Below, piece by piece: positions 8,047-17,800 of a DNA stretch of 25,725 nucleotides. Location of the stretch: assembly GCA_041402045.1 (NCBI GenBank), contig JAWKSZ010000090.1, positions 1 to 25,725 on the forward strand, given 5' to 3'. Position numbers and translations under genes: made by a program. The notes beneath the pieces were generated by a model, which saw nothing but the letters and a program-made list of their open reading frames with translations, ran no database searches and was not told the origin of the DNA. This DNA is from JAGQRJ01 sp041402045 (GTDB lineage Bacteria; Planctomycetota; J058). Positions within the stretch are counted from its first letter, which is position 1. The number at the start of each line of letters is the position of its first letter.

Positions 8047-9165
8047 ATGGCGGAACAGAATCAGGCTGGAGTCAGCCAACCAGTCCGGCGCGCGGTGGCG
8101 GGGAGCGGACAGGTCCGGCGGGCGCGGGTCAAGCTCGCGGAGATGGTGCTCTTCACGCGCCAGCTCGCGACCATGATCTCCGCCGGTATCCCCCTGCTCG
8201 AGTCGCTGGAGATCCTCTGCGAGCAGACGGAGAACCCCGGGTTCCGCGCGGTGCTCGAGGTGGTCGTGACCGACGTCCGCGGCGGTAACGACCTCTCCAG
8301 CGCGCTGGCCGAGCACCCCAAGGTGTTCGAGGAGATCTACGTCAACATGGTCCGGGCCGGTGAGGTCTCCGGTCAGATCGACGACATCCTGGTGCGCCTC
8401 GCGGAATACCAGGAGGCGACGGCCAAGCTGCGCTCGCAGATCATCTCGGCCATGACCTACCCGGTCGTGTCGCTGGCGCTGATCTTCTGCATCGTGCTGT
8501 TCCTGCTGTGGGTGATCGTGCCCAGCTTCAAGGACATCTTCGACAGCCTCAAGGTCGACCTCCCCTGGCCGACCCAGTTGCTGCTCACGATCTCGCTCTT
8601 CGTGCGCGACCAGTGGTACGTGTGGATCCCAGGCTGCGTCGGCATCGGCGTGCTGTTCGTGCTCTACAAGCGCACGCCCATGGGCCGCCGGCAGCTCGAC
8701 TGGGTCAAGCTGAACATGCCGATCTTCGGCGGCCTGTTCAAGAAGGTCGCGCTGTCCCGCTTCACCCGCACCTTCGCCACCCTGATCTCCTCCGGTGTCC
8801 CGATCCTCGGCGCGCTGGAGATCGTGGCCTCGACCTCGGGCAACGTGCACATCGAGGAGGCCGTGCTCGACGCCTCCGAGAGCGTGCGCCAGGGTGACAC
8901 GCTGGCCTCGCCGCTCGCGCTGCGGCCCAAGCTGTTCCCGCCCATGGTCACGCGCATGATCGCGATCGGCGAGAAGTCGGGTGCTCTCGAGGCCCTGCTG
9001 CTCAAGATCTCGGAGTTCTACGACCAGCAGGTCGAGCAGGCCGTCGAGCAGCTGACCTCGCTGATCGAGCCGCTCATGATCTGCTTCATGGGCATCATCG
9101 TGGGCGGCATGGTCATCGCGATCTTCCTCCCGATCTTCGAGCTGCAGAAGCAGCTCCAGCAGTAG
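8047..9165 (+). CDS. pilC: Type IV pilus inner-membrane platform protein PilC
   Basis: Polytopic T2SF-family protein that couples the cytoplasmic ATPases to pilin assembly and disassembly. The 372-residue protein has the classic N-terminal element (VLFTRQLATMISAGIPLLESL, about 35-55) and two GspF/T2SF repeats (about 35-157 and 238-360). It has three membrane helices at about 138-159, 191-207 and 343-363. The second repeat mirrors the first (SRFTRTFATLISSGVPILGALEI), and both carry the GExSG-like motif (AGEVSGQ, IGEKSGAL). The ATG follows pilT by 59 nt, with a weak purine-rich Shine-Dalgarno, so it is probably cotranscribed. The product fits the family in length and order of parts. Confidence 0.96.
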   Translation: MAEQNQAGVSQPVRRAVAGSGQVRRARVKLAEMVLFTRQLATMISAGIPLLESLEILCEQTENPGFRAVLEVVVTDVRGGNDLSSALAEHPKVFEEIYVNMVRAGEVSGQIDDILVRLAEYQEATAKLRSQIISAMTYPVVSLALIFCIVLFLLWVIVPSFKDIFDSLKVDLPWPTQLLLTISLFVRDQWYVWIPGCVGIGVLFVLYKRTPMGRRQLDWVKLNMPIFGGLFKKVALSRFTRTFATLISSGVPILGALEIVASTSGNVHIEEAVLDASESVRQGDTLASPLALRPKLFPPMVTRMIAIGEKSGALEALLLKISEFYDQQVEQAVEQLTSLIEPLMICFMGIIVGGMVIAIFLPIFELQKQLQQ

Positions 9166-9191
9166 CGCGCCTCCGCGCGACGCACGCACCT

Positions 9192-9218
9192 CACGGGCCG
9201 GCCACACGCCGGCCCGTG
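9192..9218. terminator. Strong hairpin between pilC and pilS
   Basis: Perfect 11-bp inverted repeat CACGGGCCGGC / GCCGGCCCGTG with a 5-nt loop (CACAC), lying 26 nt after the pilC stop. There is no T-run after it, so it is not a textbook intrinsic terminator. It may still end or attenuate the pilD-T-C transcript or protect its 3' end, which would give pilS a separate promoter in the 60 nt that follow. Confidence 0.55.
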
Positions 9219-9278
9219 TCGTGTACGGTCGCCACGCGGGTGCGCGATCGGGGCCGGGGCACTACCCTTGATCCAGCC

Positions 9279-10991
9279 ATGGACACCGCGTCGCAGAGCT
9301 CGTCGTTCCTCCAGCGCTATCGCGAGGACTACCGCCGTCAAGCGGGGTGGCTGGGGGTGGCCCGGGTCCTCGTGATCCTGCTGGGTCTGGTGATCCTCCT
9401 GGTCTACGAGGAGGGCAACCCGCGCTTGTTGCAGTCGGCCTACGCCACCCTCGTGCTCGGGCTCCTGGTCTCGGTGTTGGAGCTGGTGTGGTTCCGCTGG
9501 GTCACCGACCTGGAGCGCTTCGTGCGCTACACGATCGTGGGCGACCTCCTGCTCGAGGCCGCGCTGACCTACCTCAGCGGCGGGATCTACACCGTCGGCT
9601 TCGCGTTCTTGTTCTTCGGCACGATCCTCTCGGCGGTGCTCCTGGTCTCGGACCGCGCCGCGTTCGTGCTCGCCTCCAGCGCCAGCGTGGCCCTGGGGGT
9701 GATCGCGCTCGCCTATTGGTGGGCCGCCAAGTCGACGCTGCACCTGCCCCTCGTTCCGGACGCGCTCTACGTCGACGTCGACCTGCGCTGGGGCCGGGTG
9801 ACCGCGAACCTGATCGGGTTCACCTTCGGCCTGCACGCGGTGGCCTTCCTGGGGACCCGCCTCCCCGAGCGGGTGGGCGGGATCCACCTCCTGTTCGACG
9901 ACGCCTTGCAGCGCATGCGCGACGGGCTGGTGGCGATCGACCGCGGCGGGCGCTTCGTGCTGGTGAACCCCGAGGCCTCGCGCTTGCTCAACTGGCGCAG
10001 GCCCGACGAGCTGATCGGGCGCACCTTCGAGCACACCCTGCGCCGCGAGGAGGACCACAAGGTGCTCGGGCTCCTGGCCCGGGACACCGACCAGGACTGC
10101 GAGATCGAGCTGGAGATCCGCGACCGCCCGCCCCAGCCCCTGGCGGTCAAGACCGCCGTCGTCCGCGGCCCGCGGGGGGAGGTGCGGGGCGTGGTCGGGG
10201 TGTTCCGCGACCTGACCCTCGAGCGGCAGCTAGAGGCGTTGCAGACCCGCCTCGATCGCCTGGCGGGCACCGAAGAAATGGCGCAGGGGTTGGCCCACGA
10301 GCTGCGCACGCCCCTGGCGAGCATTCGCGGCGCGGTCGAAGAGCTCACGCGCTCGACCTTCGAGGACTCCACCGACCAGCGGCTGGCCGACATCGTGCGT
10401 CGCGAGTCGAGCCGGCTCGACCGGCTGTTGCAGGAGTTCCTCGACTTCGCGCGCATGCCCCCCCTGCGCGCGCAGGAGGTGCTCGTGGCCGAGCTGGTAG
10501 AGGACGCGGTGCTGCTCCTGCGCCGGCTGCCGCTGGCCGAGGGGGTCGAGATCAGCAGCGAGCGCGCGGAGGGGGTCGAGGTGTGGGCAGACCCCGACCT
10601 CCTGCGCCAGGCGCTGCTGAACATCGGGCGCAACGGGCTGGAGGCCCTGAGCGGCAAGGGGCGGCTGTGCTTCAGCAGTCGCTCGGTGGAGCTCACCCGG
10701 CGCAGCGAGGGACCCGAGCGCGTGCTCCAGACCCAGCCCGGGGTGGAGCTGATCGTCGACGACGACGGGCCCGAGCCCGTGCCCGAGCACGAGCGCGCCC
10801 GGGTGTTCCTGCCCTTCGTGACCCGCAAGCCAGGCGGGTTGGGGCTGGGGCTGGCGCTCAGCGACAAGATCGTGCGCCTGCACGAGGGTGAGATCCACTG
10901 CGAGGCCAGCCCCCTCGGCGGGACCCGCTTCCGGATTCTGTTGCCCGCGCACCAGGCGCCCGCGCTGGAGCCGACCCAGGCCGGCGTGTAG
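9279..10991 (+). CDS. pilS: Membrane sensor histidine kinase PilS
   Basis: Sensor kinase of the PilS/PilR pair that adjusts pilin transcription, in PilS by sensing pilin in the membrane. The start is ATG 9279, which gives 570 residues; an in-frame GTG at 9216 is less likely because it overlaps the hairpin. The N-terminus holds about six hydrophobic segments (about 25-195), as in PilS. A PAS domain follows (about 205-315, with RDGLVAIDRGGRFVLVNPEASRLL), then HisKA with the phosphoacceptor His340 in LAHELRTPLASIRG. The ATPase domain shows an N-box (LLNIGRNGLEAL), an altered G1 region (VDDDGPEPVPEHERARVFLPF) and G2 GLGLGLALS. Its neighbour pilR starts 76 nt downstream. Confidence 0.93.
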   Translation: MDTASQSSSFLQRYREDYRRQAGWLGVARVLVILLGLVILLVYEEGNPRLLQSAYATLVLGLLVSVLELVWFRWVTDLERFVRYTIVGDLLLEAALTYLSGGIYTVGFAFLFFGTILSAVLLVSDRAAFVLASSASVALGVIALAYWWAAKSTLHLPLVPDALYVDVDLRWGRVTANLIGFTFGLHAVAFLGTRLPERVGGIHLLFDDALQRMRDGLVAIDRGGRFVLVNPEASRLLNWRRPDELIGRTFEHTLRREEDHKVLGLLARDTDQDCEIELEIRDRPPQPLAVKTAVVRGPRGEVRGVVGVFRDLTLERQLEALQTRLDRLAGTEEMAQGLAHELRTPLASIRGAVEELTRSTFEDSTDQRLADIVRRESSRLDRLLQEFLDFARMPPLRAQEVLVAELVEDAVLLLRRLPLAEGVEISSERAEGVEVWADPDLLRQALLNIGRNGLEALSGKGRLCFSSRSVELTRRSEGPERVLQTQPGVELIVDDDGPEPVPEHERARVFLPFVTRKPGGLGLGLALSDKIVRLHEGEIHCEASPLGGTRFRILLPAHQAPALEPTQAGV

Positions 10992-11067
10992 CTCGCTGTG
11001 GGGCCGAGCATTGCGCCATCCGAGCGAGCTGCCTAGGCTGGAGGTGCGGGGAAGCGAGGCGGGAGCG

Positions 11068-12430
<1,363 letters not shown>

Positions 12431-12434
<4 letters not shown>

Positions 12435-13315
12435 GCCTCGAGCTCGACCCCGGCTTCCTCAACCGCCTGGAGCGGGTGGCGATCGTGGCGCGCAAGACCC
12501 TCAAGGGCCTGGGTCACGGCGCGCGGCGGAGCAAGCGCGCCGGCGGCGCGGTGGAGTTCGCCGACTACCGCGCCTACGCGCCGGGCGACGACCCGCGCCA
12601 GATCGACTGGTACGCCTACGCGCGCTTCGAGGAGCTCTACCTCAAGCTGTTCATGGCCGAGCAGGACCTGCAGGTCCACCTGGTGTGCGACCACAGCGCG
12701 AGCATGCGCACGGGGACCCCCCCCAAGCTCGGCTTCGCCTGGCACGTGCTCCTGGCCCTGGCCTACGTCGGGCTCGCGGCGGGGGACCGCGTGCGGCTCG
12801 AGCTCTTCGCTGAGGCGGGGGCCTTGGCGCGGCTGGGGCCGCTGCAGGGCCGGCGCGGCCTGGCCCGCTTGCTCGGGTTCCTCAAGGCGCAGCCCGAGCC
12901 GAGCGCGGGGACCGACCTCGCGCGCGCCGTGCGCGGGTTCCTCGCGCGGCGACCCGCCCCTGGCGTCGTCGTCGTGTTCAGCGATTTCCTCGACCCGCTG
13001 GGGTTCAAGGAGCCCCTCGAGCGCCTGCGCTACTCGGGCTTCGAGCCTCACGTGATCCACGTGGTCGCGCCGGACGAGGTGGAGCCTCAGCTCGGCCCGG
13101 ACGTGGACCTCGTCGACGTGGAGACTGGGGTGGTGCACACCCTGCCCCTCGACCGCGCCTCCTTGGCGGCCTACAAGGCGCGCTTCGCCGAGTTCTGCGC
13201 TGAGCTCGAGGCGCTGTGCGTGCGGCACCAGATCGGCTACGCCCGAGCGCGCAGCGATCAAGCCCCGGAGGCGTTCGTGCTCGAGACGCTGCGGCGCTCG
13301 GCGGTCGTGACGTAG
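12431..13315 (+). CDS. DUF58 / von Willebrand A-like protein
   Basis: Cytoplasmic DUF58 protein of 294 residues. The family signature VEFADYRAYAPGDDPRQIDW lies at 41-60. A MIDAS-like metal site DHSAS (87-91) follows, and a vWA-type strand VVVVFSDFLDP near residue 180. Such proteins usually sit beside a MoxR AAA+ ATPase and are thought to help assemble or modify target proteins; no MoxR gene is in this window. The GTG start overlaps the pilR stop (GTGA, 12431-12434), so it is translationally coupled to pilR, an unusual partner. The length is typical for short DUF58 proteins without the N-terminal membrane segments. Function in pilus regulation is not established. Confidence 0.88.
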
Positions 13316-13647
13316 TCGTCCGCCCCACGAGGCGGGAGCCGACACGCAGGGCGGCGACGAGGGTGAGCGAGAGCAGGACCCTTGTTTGCGGCGAGCGCCT
13401 GGGGCAGCTGTCCCCCCCCGGGGGGGGGCGCTGGGCACAGGGTGGCTCGAAATGGACCACTAAATTCACAGTTCGATCCACCAGGTATGCACGATCGTTG
13501 GAGCTCCACCCGAGTGGCTCGAATCAGGCCAGCCGTGCAGTACGAACCTGAAGCAGGCGGCGCAACCTCCTAAAAAGTGAGCCAACAACCGTTTTGAAAT
13601 CACGCGCGTGCACGTCAAGATTGTGCTGGAGAGAAGAGGCGTTGGGA
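13316..13647. other. Intergenic region with lower G+C, C8G9 tract and short repeats
   Basis: These 332 nt lie between the DUF58 gene and the CheY-like gene with no supportable ORF. From about 13445 the base composition drops well below its surroundings, as expected for a promoter region or an untranslated RNA. Visible elements are a C8/G9 run at 13412-13428, a direct repeat TGGCTCGAA at 13443-13451 and 13515-13523 (72 nt apart), and a perfect palindrome CACGCGCGTG at 13601-13610. A weak promoter-like TTGAAA near 13594 lies just upstream of the receiver gene. None is conclusive. Confidence 0.5.
13412..13428. repeat. C8G9 homopolymer palindrome
   Basis: Eight C followed directly by nine G, inside an imperfect larger inverted repeat with CAGC (13405-13408) and GCTG (13430-13433). 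It could be a hairpin after the DUF58 gene, a slippage-prone tract or a misread length. It is the only homopolymer junction of this size seen in the window. Confidence 0.7.
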
Positions 13648-14013
13648 GTGCACATCCTCGTCGTCGAGGACCACGAGTTCTTGCGGGTGAACCTCATCGA
13701 GCAGCTGGCTGCGTTGGGGTACGAGGCCCAGGGCGTGGGCACGGGCGCCGAGGCGCTGACCGCCGTGCGGGAGGGCGGCCAGTCGCTCGTGCTCCTCGAC
13801 CTCGGGCTGCCAGACATGCGCGGCGACGACGTGCTCCGTCAGCTCCAGGAGCTCGCGCAGGACCTACCGATCCTCGTCTGCAGCGGCGCCACCCCCCGCG
13901 CCTTGAACACCGTCGGCGGGCAACAGAGCCAGGTGCGCGTCCTGAACAAGCCCTTCAATCTGCAACAACTCGCGGACACCGTCAGGTCCATCCTGACCGG
14001 CGCCTCCTCATGA
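13648..14013 (+). CDS. Single-domain CheY-like response regulator
   Basis: Stand-alone receiver of 121 residues from GTG 13648, chosen because GAGG lies 8 nt upstream and the protein then begins at the first receiver strand (MHILVVEDHEF). An in-frame TTG at 13642 is possible. The acidic pair is E7/D8, the phosphoacceptor is D51 in LVLLDLGLPDM, the Ser/Thr switch is S79 (VCSGATP) and the lysine is K101 (LNKPFNL). It has no output domain, so it acts by protein contact or as a phosphate relay. Its TGA stop overlaps the ATG of the next gene (ATGA, 14010-14013), which indicates coupled production with that NtrC-type activator. Confidence 0.9.
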   Translation: MHILVVEDHEFLRVNLIEQLAALGYEAQGVGTGAEALTAVREGGQSLVLLDLGLPDMRGDDVLRQLQELAQDLPILVCSGATPRALNTVGGQQSQVRVLNKPFNLQQLADTVRSILTGASS

Positions 14014-15494
14014 GCGGGTCTCCCGAACCACAGACCTCTGCCACGGTGCTCGTGATCGATGACGATCAGGGCTTCTGCGCGACGCTGGCCGACTACCGGC
14101 GCAACGAGCGCGGCCTGCGGGTCGTCGTGGCGCACAGCGCGGCCTCGGGCCTCGAGCAAGCGGTCAGTGTGAATCCAGCGGTGATCCTCCTCGATCAACG
14201 CCTGCCGGACTCGGAGGGCACCGAGGTGTGCCGCCGCCTCCTGGAGCGGAGCGAGGAGGCCAAGGTCGTGCTCATGACGGCCTACCCCACCTTTCGTCAC
14301 GCCGTCGGGGCGCTGCAGGCAGGCGCCTGCGACTACCTCACCAAGCCCTTCGACCCCTACGAGCTCGACTTCGCCCTCGACCGCGCCCTGCGCATCCAGA
14401 AGCTCGAGCGGCTGGAGAAGCTCCAGGACTACCTGCGCGCGCGCCAGCAGGGCGCCTCGGAGCTGGTGGGCACGCTGCCCGAGACGCGCCGGCTGATCCT
14501 GCGCGCGGCGGGCAGCGGCTCCACGGTGTTGATCGCCGGCGCCACGGGCACAGGGAAGAGCCTCGTCGCCAGGTGCATTCACCAGGCCAGCGATCGCTCC
14601 GAGGGGCCGTTCATCGCGGTCAACTGCAGCGCGCTGCCCGAGTCCCTGATCGAGTCCGAGCTCTTCGGTCACGTCAAGGGCGCGTTCAGCGGCGCGATCG
14701 CCAACCGCCGCGGCGCGCTCGAGATGGCGGAAGGGGGCACGCTGCTCCTCGACGAGATCGGGGACCTGCCCCTGGCGCTGCAGGCGAAGCTCCTGCACGT
14801 GCTCGAGGAGCGCACGGTGCGCCGGAGCGGCGGTGACACCTTCCACCCCGTCGACGTGCGGATCGTGGCCGCTACCCACCGCGACCTCGAGCGCGAGGTC
14901 ACCCGCGGCCGGTTCCGCAAGGACCTCTACTTCCGCCTGGGCGTGTTGGCGATCACGCTCCCCGACCTGCGCGAGCGGCGCGAGGACATTCCCGCCCTGT
15001 GCGGGCATATCCTGGCGCGGCTCTCGCCCAAGCGTTCGCTGAAGATCCCCCCGGCCGACATGCAGCAGCTCACGGCCTACGACTGGCCGGGGAACGTGCG
15101 CGAGCTGCACAACGTGCTCGAGCGCGCGCTGATCCTCGCGACTCCGGACGGTGAGCTGAACCCCGCTTCGCACCTCCCCAAGGGGGCCCACGCGCGAGCC
15201 TCCGCGCCGGCGCCCGCCCCGCGCACGCCCGCGGGACAGGACTCCCGCCAGGAGGTCGCGCAGAGCTGGGCCGCCGAGCACATGCAGGGGAGCGAGCGCA
15301 TCCCGACCCTGGCCCAGATCGAGCAGGCGTGGATCGACGAGGTGCTCACCCGGCTCGACGGGAACCTCACTCAGACCGCTCGGGCGCTGGGGATCTCGCG
15401 CTCGACCCTCAAGCGCAAGCTGCGGCAGTCGACCACGACCACGCTCAAGACCCTCGCCGCGCAGCGCGAAGCGCGGCGGGACGCTCAGAGCTAG
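14010..15494 (+). CDS. NtrC-family sigma-54-dependent response regulator
   Basis: Cytoplasmic transcription activator of 494 residues. The receiver (about 12-125) has D17-D19, phosphoacceptor D62 in VILLDQRLPDSEG and K112. A coiled linker (KLERLEKLQDYLRARQQ) follows. The AAA+ domain has Walker A GATGTGKS (177-184), GAFSGA (224-229) and Walker B TLLLDE (244-249), with an R-finger region and LPDLRERREDIP. An Ala/Pro-rich spacer of about 45 residues precedes a Fis-type helix-turn-helix (DGNLTQTARALGISRSTLKRKL). The AAA+ region is closely similar to PilR, including a 43-bp identical DNA stretch. The cognate kinase is not obvious; the convergent kinase-like gene or PilS are candidates. No target promoter was identified. 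Confidence 0.93.
   Translation: MSGSPEPQTSATVLVIDDDQGFCATLADYRRNERGLRVVVAHSAASGLEQAVSVNPAVILLDQRLPDSEGTEVCRRLLERSEEAKVVLMTAYPTFRHAVGALQAGACDYLTKPFDPYELDFALDRALRIQKLERLEKLQDYLRARQQGASELVGTLPETRRLILRAAGSGSTVLIAGATGTGKSLVARCIHQASDRSEGPFIAVNCSALPESLIESELFGHVKGAFSGAIANRRGALEMAEGGTLLLDEIGDLPLALQAKLLHVLEERTVRRSGGDTFHPVDVRIVAATHRDLEREVTRGRFRKDLYFRLGVLAITLPDLRERREDIPALCGHILARLSPKRSLKIPPADMQQLTAYDWPGNVRELHNVLERALILATPDGELNPASHLPKGAHARASAPAPAPRTPAGQDSRQEVAQSWAAEHMQGSERIPTLAQIEQAWIDEVLTRLDGNLTQTARALGISRSTLKRKLRQSTTTTLKTLAAQREARRDAQS
15074..15116 (+). repeat. 43-bp identical direct repeat, copy 2 (in the second NtrC gene)
   Basis: Partner of the copy at 12125-12167, in the same reading frame of a paralogous activator about 2.95 kb away. 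Such a repeat could mediate recombination that deletes the receiver/NtrC start region and the DUF58 gene. Confidence 0.85.
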
Positions 15495-15525
15495 CCAGAG
15501 CCAGTCAGCGACCGGGCCGCGCGGG

Positions 15526-16506
15526 TCAGCGCGTCTCGGGCGCGGCGCGCACGACCTCTGGCGGCGCGACGGGCAGGCGCAGCATGAGCCGCGGGGCGTC
15601 GGGGTCGAGGTCCAACTCCAGGCCACCTCCGAGGGTCGTGACCAGGGTCCGACACACGAACACCCCCGGGCCAGGTGCGCGGCAAGGATCTGCGAGGGCG
15701 ACGCGCAGGCACTCCCGCGCCGCGCCGGGCAGCGCGAGCGTCAGCTCGCCCCAGCCTGGGTGCTCGCGGACCGTGACCTCCAGGGCGCTGGGGTGCAGGC
15801 CCAGGTCCTGGCCCAGGGCCTTGAACAGGATCTCCATGGCGTCGCGCAACACGTCGGGGTCGCTCCACACGAACACCGGCGCTGGAGCCGTCAAGGAGAC
15901 ATCCGCGCCTTGGTTCGAGAGCCGGTGACGCCACCCCTCGACGAGCTCGCTCGCGAGCCCGTCGAGGGACAGCGGCACGCAGCGCGACCAGCGCGGGCGA
16001 CCGAAGGGCTCGAGGGTGTGCAGCAGTCCGACCAGGCGGTTGACCTCGCCCTCGATCCCCTCCAGCGCCGGGCGCAGGTCCGCCGGAGCGCTGCGCTCCA
16101 AGCGCTTGAGCAGCGCCGCCAGCGCGAACGTCACCGACCCCAGCGGACTCCCCATGGCGTGGCGGAAGTCCTCCAGGAAGGCGAACACCCCGTCGAGGCA
16201 CGCCGACAGCGGCCGCGCGGGTTCGAGCTCGTGGCCGCCGTTGGACTCGACCAGCGCGACGCTGGCGCTCGCGCTCCCGTCGAACACGAGGGTCGCCTGA
16301 AACTGCCGGCCGTCGGCCTCCACCCAGGTGGTGTAGGCGGGCTCGCCGCCGCCGCTGGACGGCTTGGCACGACCTCCCCTCTGCAGCAAGCGGCGTAACA
16401 CCTCGCTGGCCTCGCCCCGCCAACTCGGCGGCACGTCGCCGGCCAGAACCTCCACGTTCCCCGAGGCGAGGTCCAGGCGCAGACTCGCCACACGCTGTTC
16501 ACACAT
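15526..16506 (-). CDS. Soluble histidine-kinase-like protein with degenerate ATP-binding domain
   Basis: A 326-residue cytoplasmic protein with no membrane segment. The start ATG at 16506 has GGGGGAG 7 nt upstream. The N-terminal 100 residues are an unrecognised sensory-like domain. A DHp-type helix follows with H116 in DFRHAMGSPLGSVTFALAAL, the position of the phosphoacceptor in HisKA (HxxxxP), but the usual acidic residue after His is Ala. The C-terminal half resembles a Bergerat fold, yet the N-box (DAMEILFKALGQDL) lacks its asparagine and the DxGxG motif is absent, with only a G2-like GPGVFVCRTLV. It could be a pseudokinase or a ChpT-like phosphotransferase serving the neighbouring receivers. 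The role is inferred from motifs and position. Confidence 0.75.
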   Translation of the reverse strand: MCEQRVASLRLDLASGNVEVLAGDVPPSWRGEASEVLRRLLQRGGRAKPSSGGGEPAYTTWVEADGRQFQATLVFDGSASASVALVESNGGHELEPARPLSACLDGVFAFLEDFRHAMGSPLGSVTFALAALLKRLERSAPADLRPALEGIEGEVNRLVGLLHTLEPFGRPRWSRCVPLSLDGLASELVEGWRHRLSNQGADVSLTAPAPVFVWSDPDVLRDAMEILFKALGQDLGLHPSALEVTVREHPGWGELTLALPGAARECLRVALADPCRAPGPGVFVCRTLVTTLGGGLELDLDPDAPRLMLRLPVAPPEVVRAAPETR

Positions 16507-16613
16507 AGGTCGTCTCCCCCCTCGTGGGCACGCTCCGTGCGTCTCAATGCGAACAGGAGCCCACGCCGAAGTCGACCCTCAAGTCCATGAAAGCAATGGC
16601 CTAAATTGAGGGC

Positions 16614-16628
16614 GGCCCATTCTGGGCC
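16614..16628 (-). terminator. Short hairpin downstream of the MBL lipoprotein gene
   Basis: GGCCCA (16614-16619), loop TTC, TGGGCC (16623-16628), placed 38 nt after the stop of the leftward MBL lipoprotein gene. On the transcript it is followed by a short U-containing stretch (CUCAAUUUAGG) rather than a U-run. It is a possible weak terminator, and lies upstream of the kinase-like gene promoter. Confidence 0.4.
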
Positions 16629-16665
16629 ACCTGAAAGGGGGGCCGGGGCCCCCGCCGCACCGGGC

Positions 16666-17706
16666 TCACTCGGGGAGCGCGATCCGCACCACGGTGTTCG
16701 CGCGCCGGTCGGTGGGATCCGAGAGCGCAGGCACGACGATCCGTTCGCAGCCCGGGTAGCGCTCGGCCGCGCGTTGAGCCTCGAGCAGGACCCCCAGCAC
16801 GTCGGCCTCGTAGAGCACCTCCACGGGCGGATCGCGGTCGTAGTCCCGCCGCGCGAGGAAGTCGTCGAAGTGCGCGAGGATCACCACCCGGGGCTGGAGC
16901 CGCTCGATCCACTCCGCCGGGTAGTCCCCCTCCACCGTCGCCGTGGACGGCGTGAGCAGGAGCAGCACGTCGATCGGGGTGTCCGCTGGGGGGAGCGGAT
17001 AGCGCCGCGAGTGGGGCGCGTTGAGCAGGAACACGTTCAGCGGGCGCGCGCCGCCGGTGAAGCTGAACAGGTAGTTGGTTGCCTCGCCGGCCTGGTAGTC
17101 CCAGAACCCCGGGGGCTCGTCCAGCGGCTCGTCGAGCACGCCGCCGAGGAAGGTCCAGCCGCTCTCGAAGTGCGGCGTGTGCGCCGACGGGAACGCTCGC
17201 CAGCGCACGGCGAAGCGACCCGCCTCGGGCTCGAGCAGCTCGCCGCTGGTCACCGCGGCCACGTCGTGGGCCCGCGCGTCCAGGCCGAAGCCGGCCAGGA
17301 GGTGGCGCACGGTGCGGCTCCCGTAGAGCTGGGCCTGCGGCCACAGGCCCAGCGCCGCGTGGGCGTCGAGGGCGTGGTCCACGTGGCCCTCGGTCACGAA
17401 CAGCGCCTGCGGCGCCGGATCCAAGGGGGCCAGCCGCCGCGCGACCTCGTCGGGCTGGGAGCCAAAGCTCCAGGGATAGACCGTCCCGGTCGACACGAAG
17501 GGGTCGGTGAGCACGCACAGCCCGCCCAGCTCGAGGGCGTAGCAGGTCGTCCCCAACCAGCGGATCTGGAGCGCCGTCGGATCCCGGGGCACGTGCTGGG
17601 GCGCCGGTCGGACCTCGAGGGCGAAGCCCGCGCGCGCAGGCATGCGCGCGTCGTGTCCGACGCAGCCCGCCCCCAGGGCGAGCCCGAGCCATAGCAGGAG
17701 CCTCAC
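16666..17706 (-). CDS. MBL-fold (UlaG-like) hydrolase-like lipoprotein with altered metal motif
   Basis: A 346-residue protein with GTG start and lipoprotein signal (about residues 1-15, LGAG-C15), hence exported and lipid-anchored. It has the first strands of the metallo-beta-lactamase fold (IRWLGTTCYALELGGLCVLTDPF) and a metal-motif region VTEGHVDHALD where the canonical HxHxDH reads E106-G-H108-V-D110-H111, so the first His is Glu. A later AHFDDF resembles the distal conserved histidine segment of UlaG-like members, and FPSAHTPHF offers another His. Either the metal site is changed or activity is lost. No substrate can be named. It is divergent from the di-iron protein gene with 94 nt between them. 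Confidence 0.75.
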   Translation of the reverse strand: MRLLLWLGLALGAGCVGHDARMPARAGFALEVRPAPQHVPRDPTALQIRWLGTTCYALELGGLCVLTDPFVSTGTVYPWSFGSQPDEVARRLAPLDPAPQALFVTEGHVDHALDAHAALGLWPQAQLYGSRTVRHLLAGFGLDARAHDVAAVTSGELLEPEAGRFAVRWRAFPSAHTPHFESGWTFLGGVLDEPLDEPPGFWDYQAGEATNYLFSFTGGARPLNVFLLNAPHSRRYPLPPADTPIDVLLLLTPSTATVEGDYPAEWIERLQPRVVILAHFDDFLARRDYDRDPPVEVLYEADVLGVLLEAQRAAERYPGCERIVVPALSDPTDRRANTVVRIALPE

Positions 17707-17800
17707 GGCTCGACGGTAGCTGGGCCCGCCGGGCTGCGCGAGGCGCCGGGCGCGACGGCCCGGCTGGGCCTAGACTCGGAGCAGCCCTGCGGAGCCCTGC

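Noticed and set aside
13466..13486. tRNA-like T-loop (GTTCGATCC) in the 13316-13647 intergenic region
   Set aside because: The flanking 5-nt arms do not pair, and no acceptor or anticodon stem can be drawn around it.
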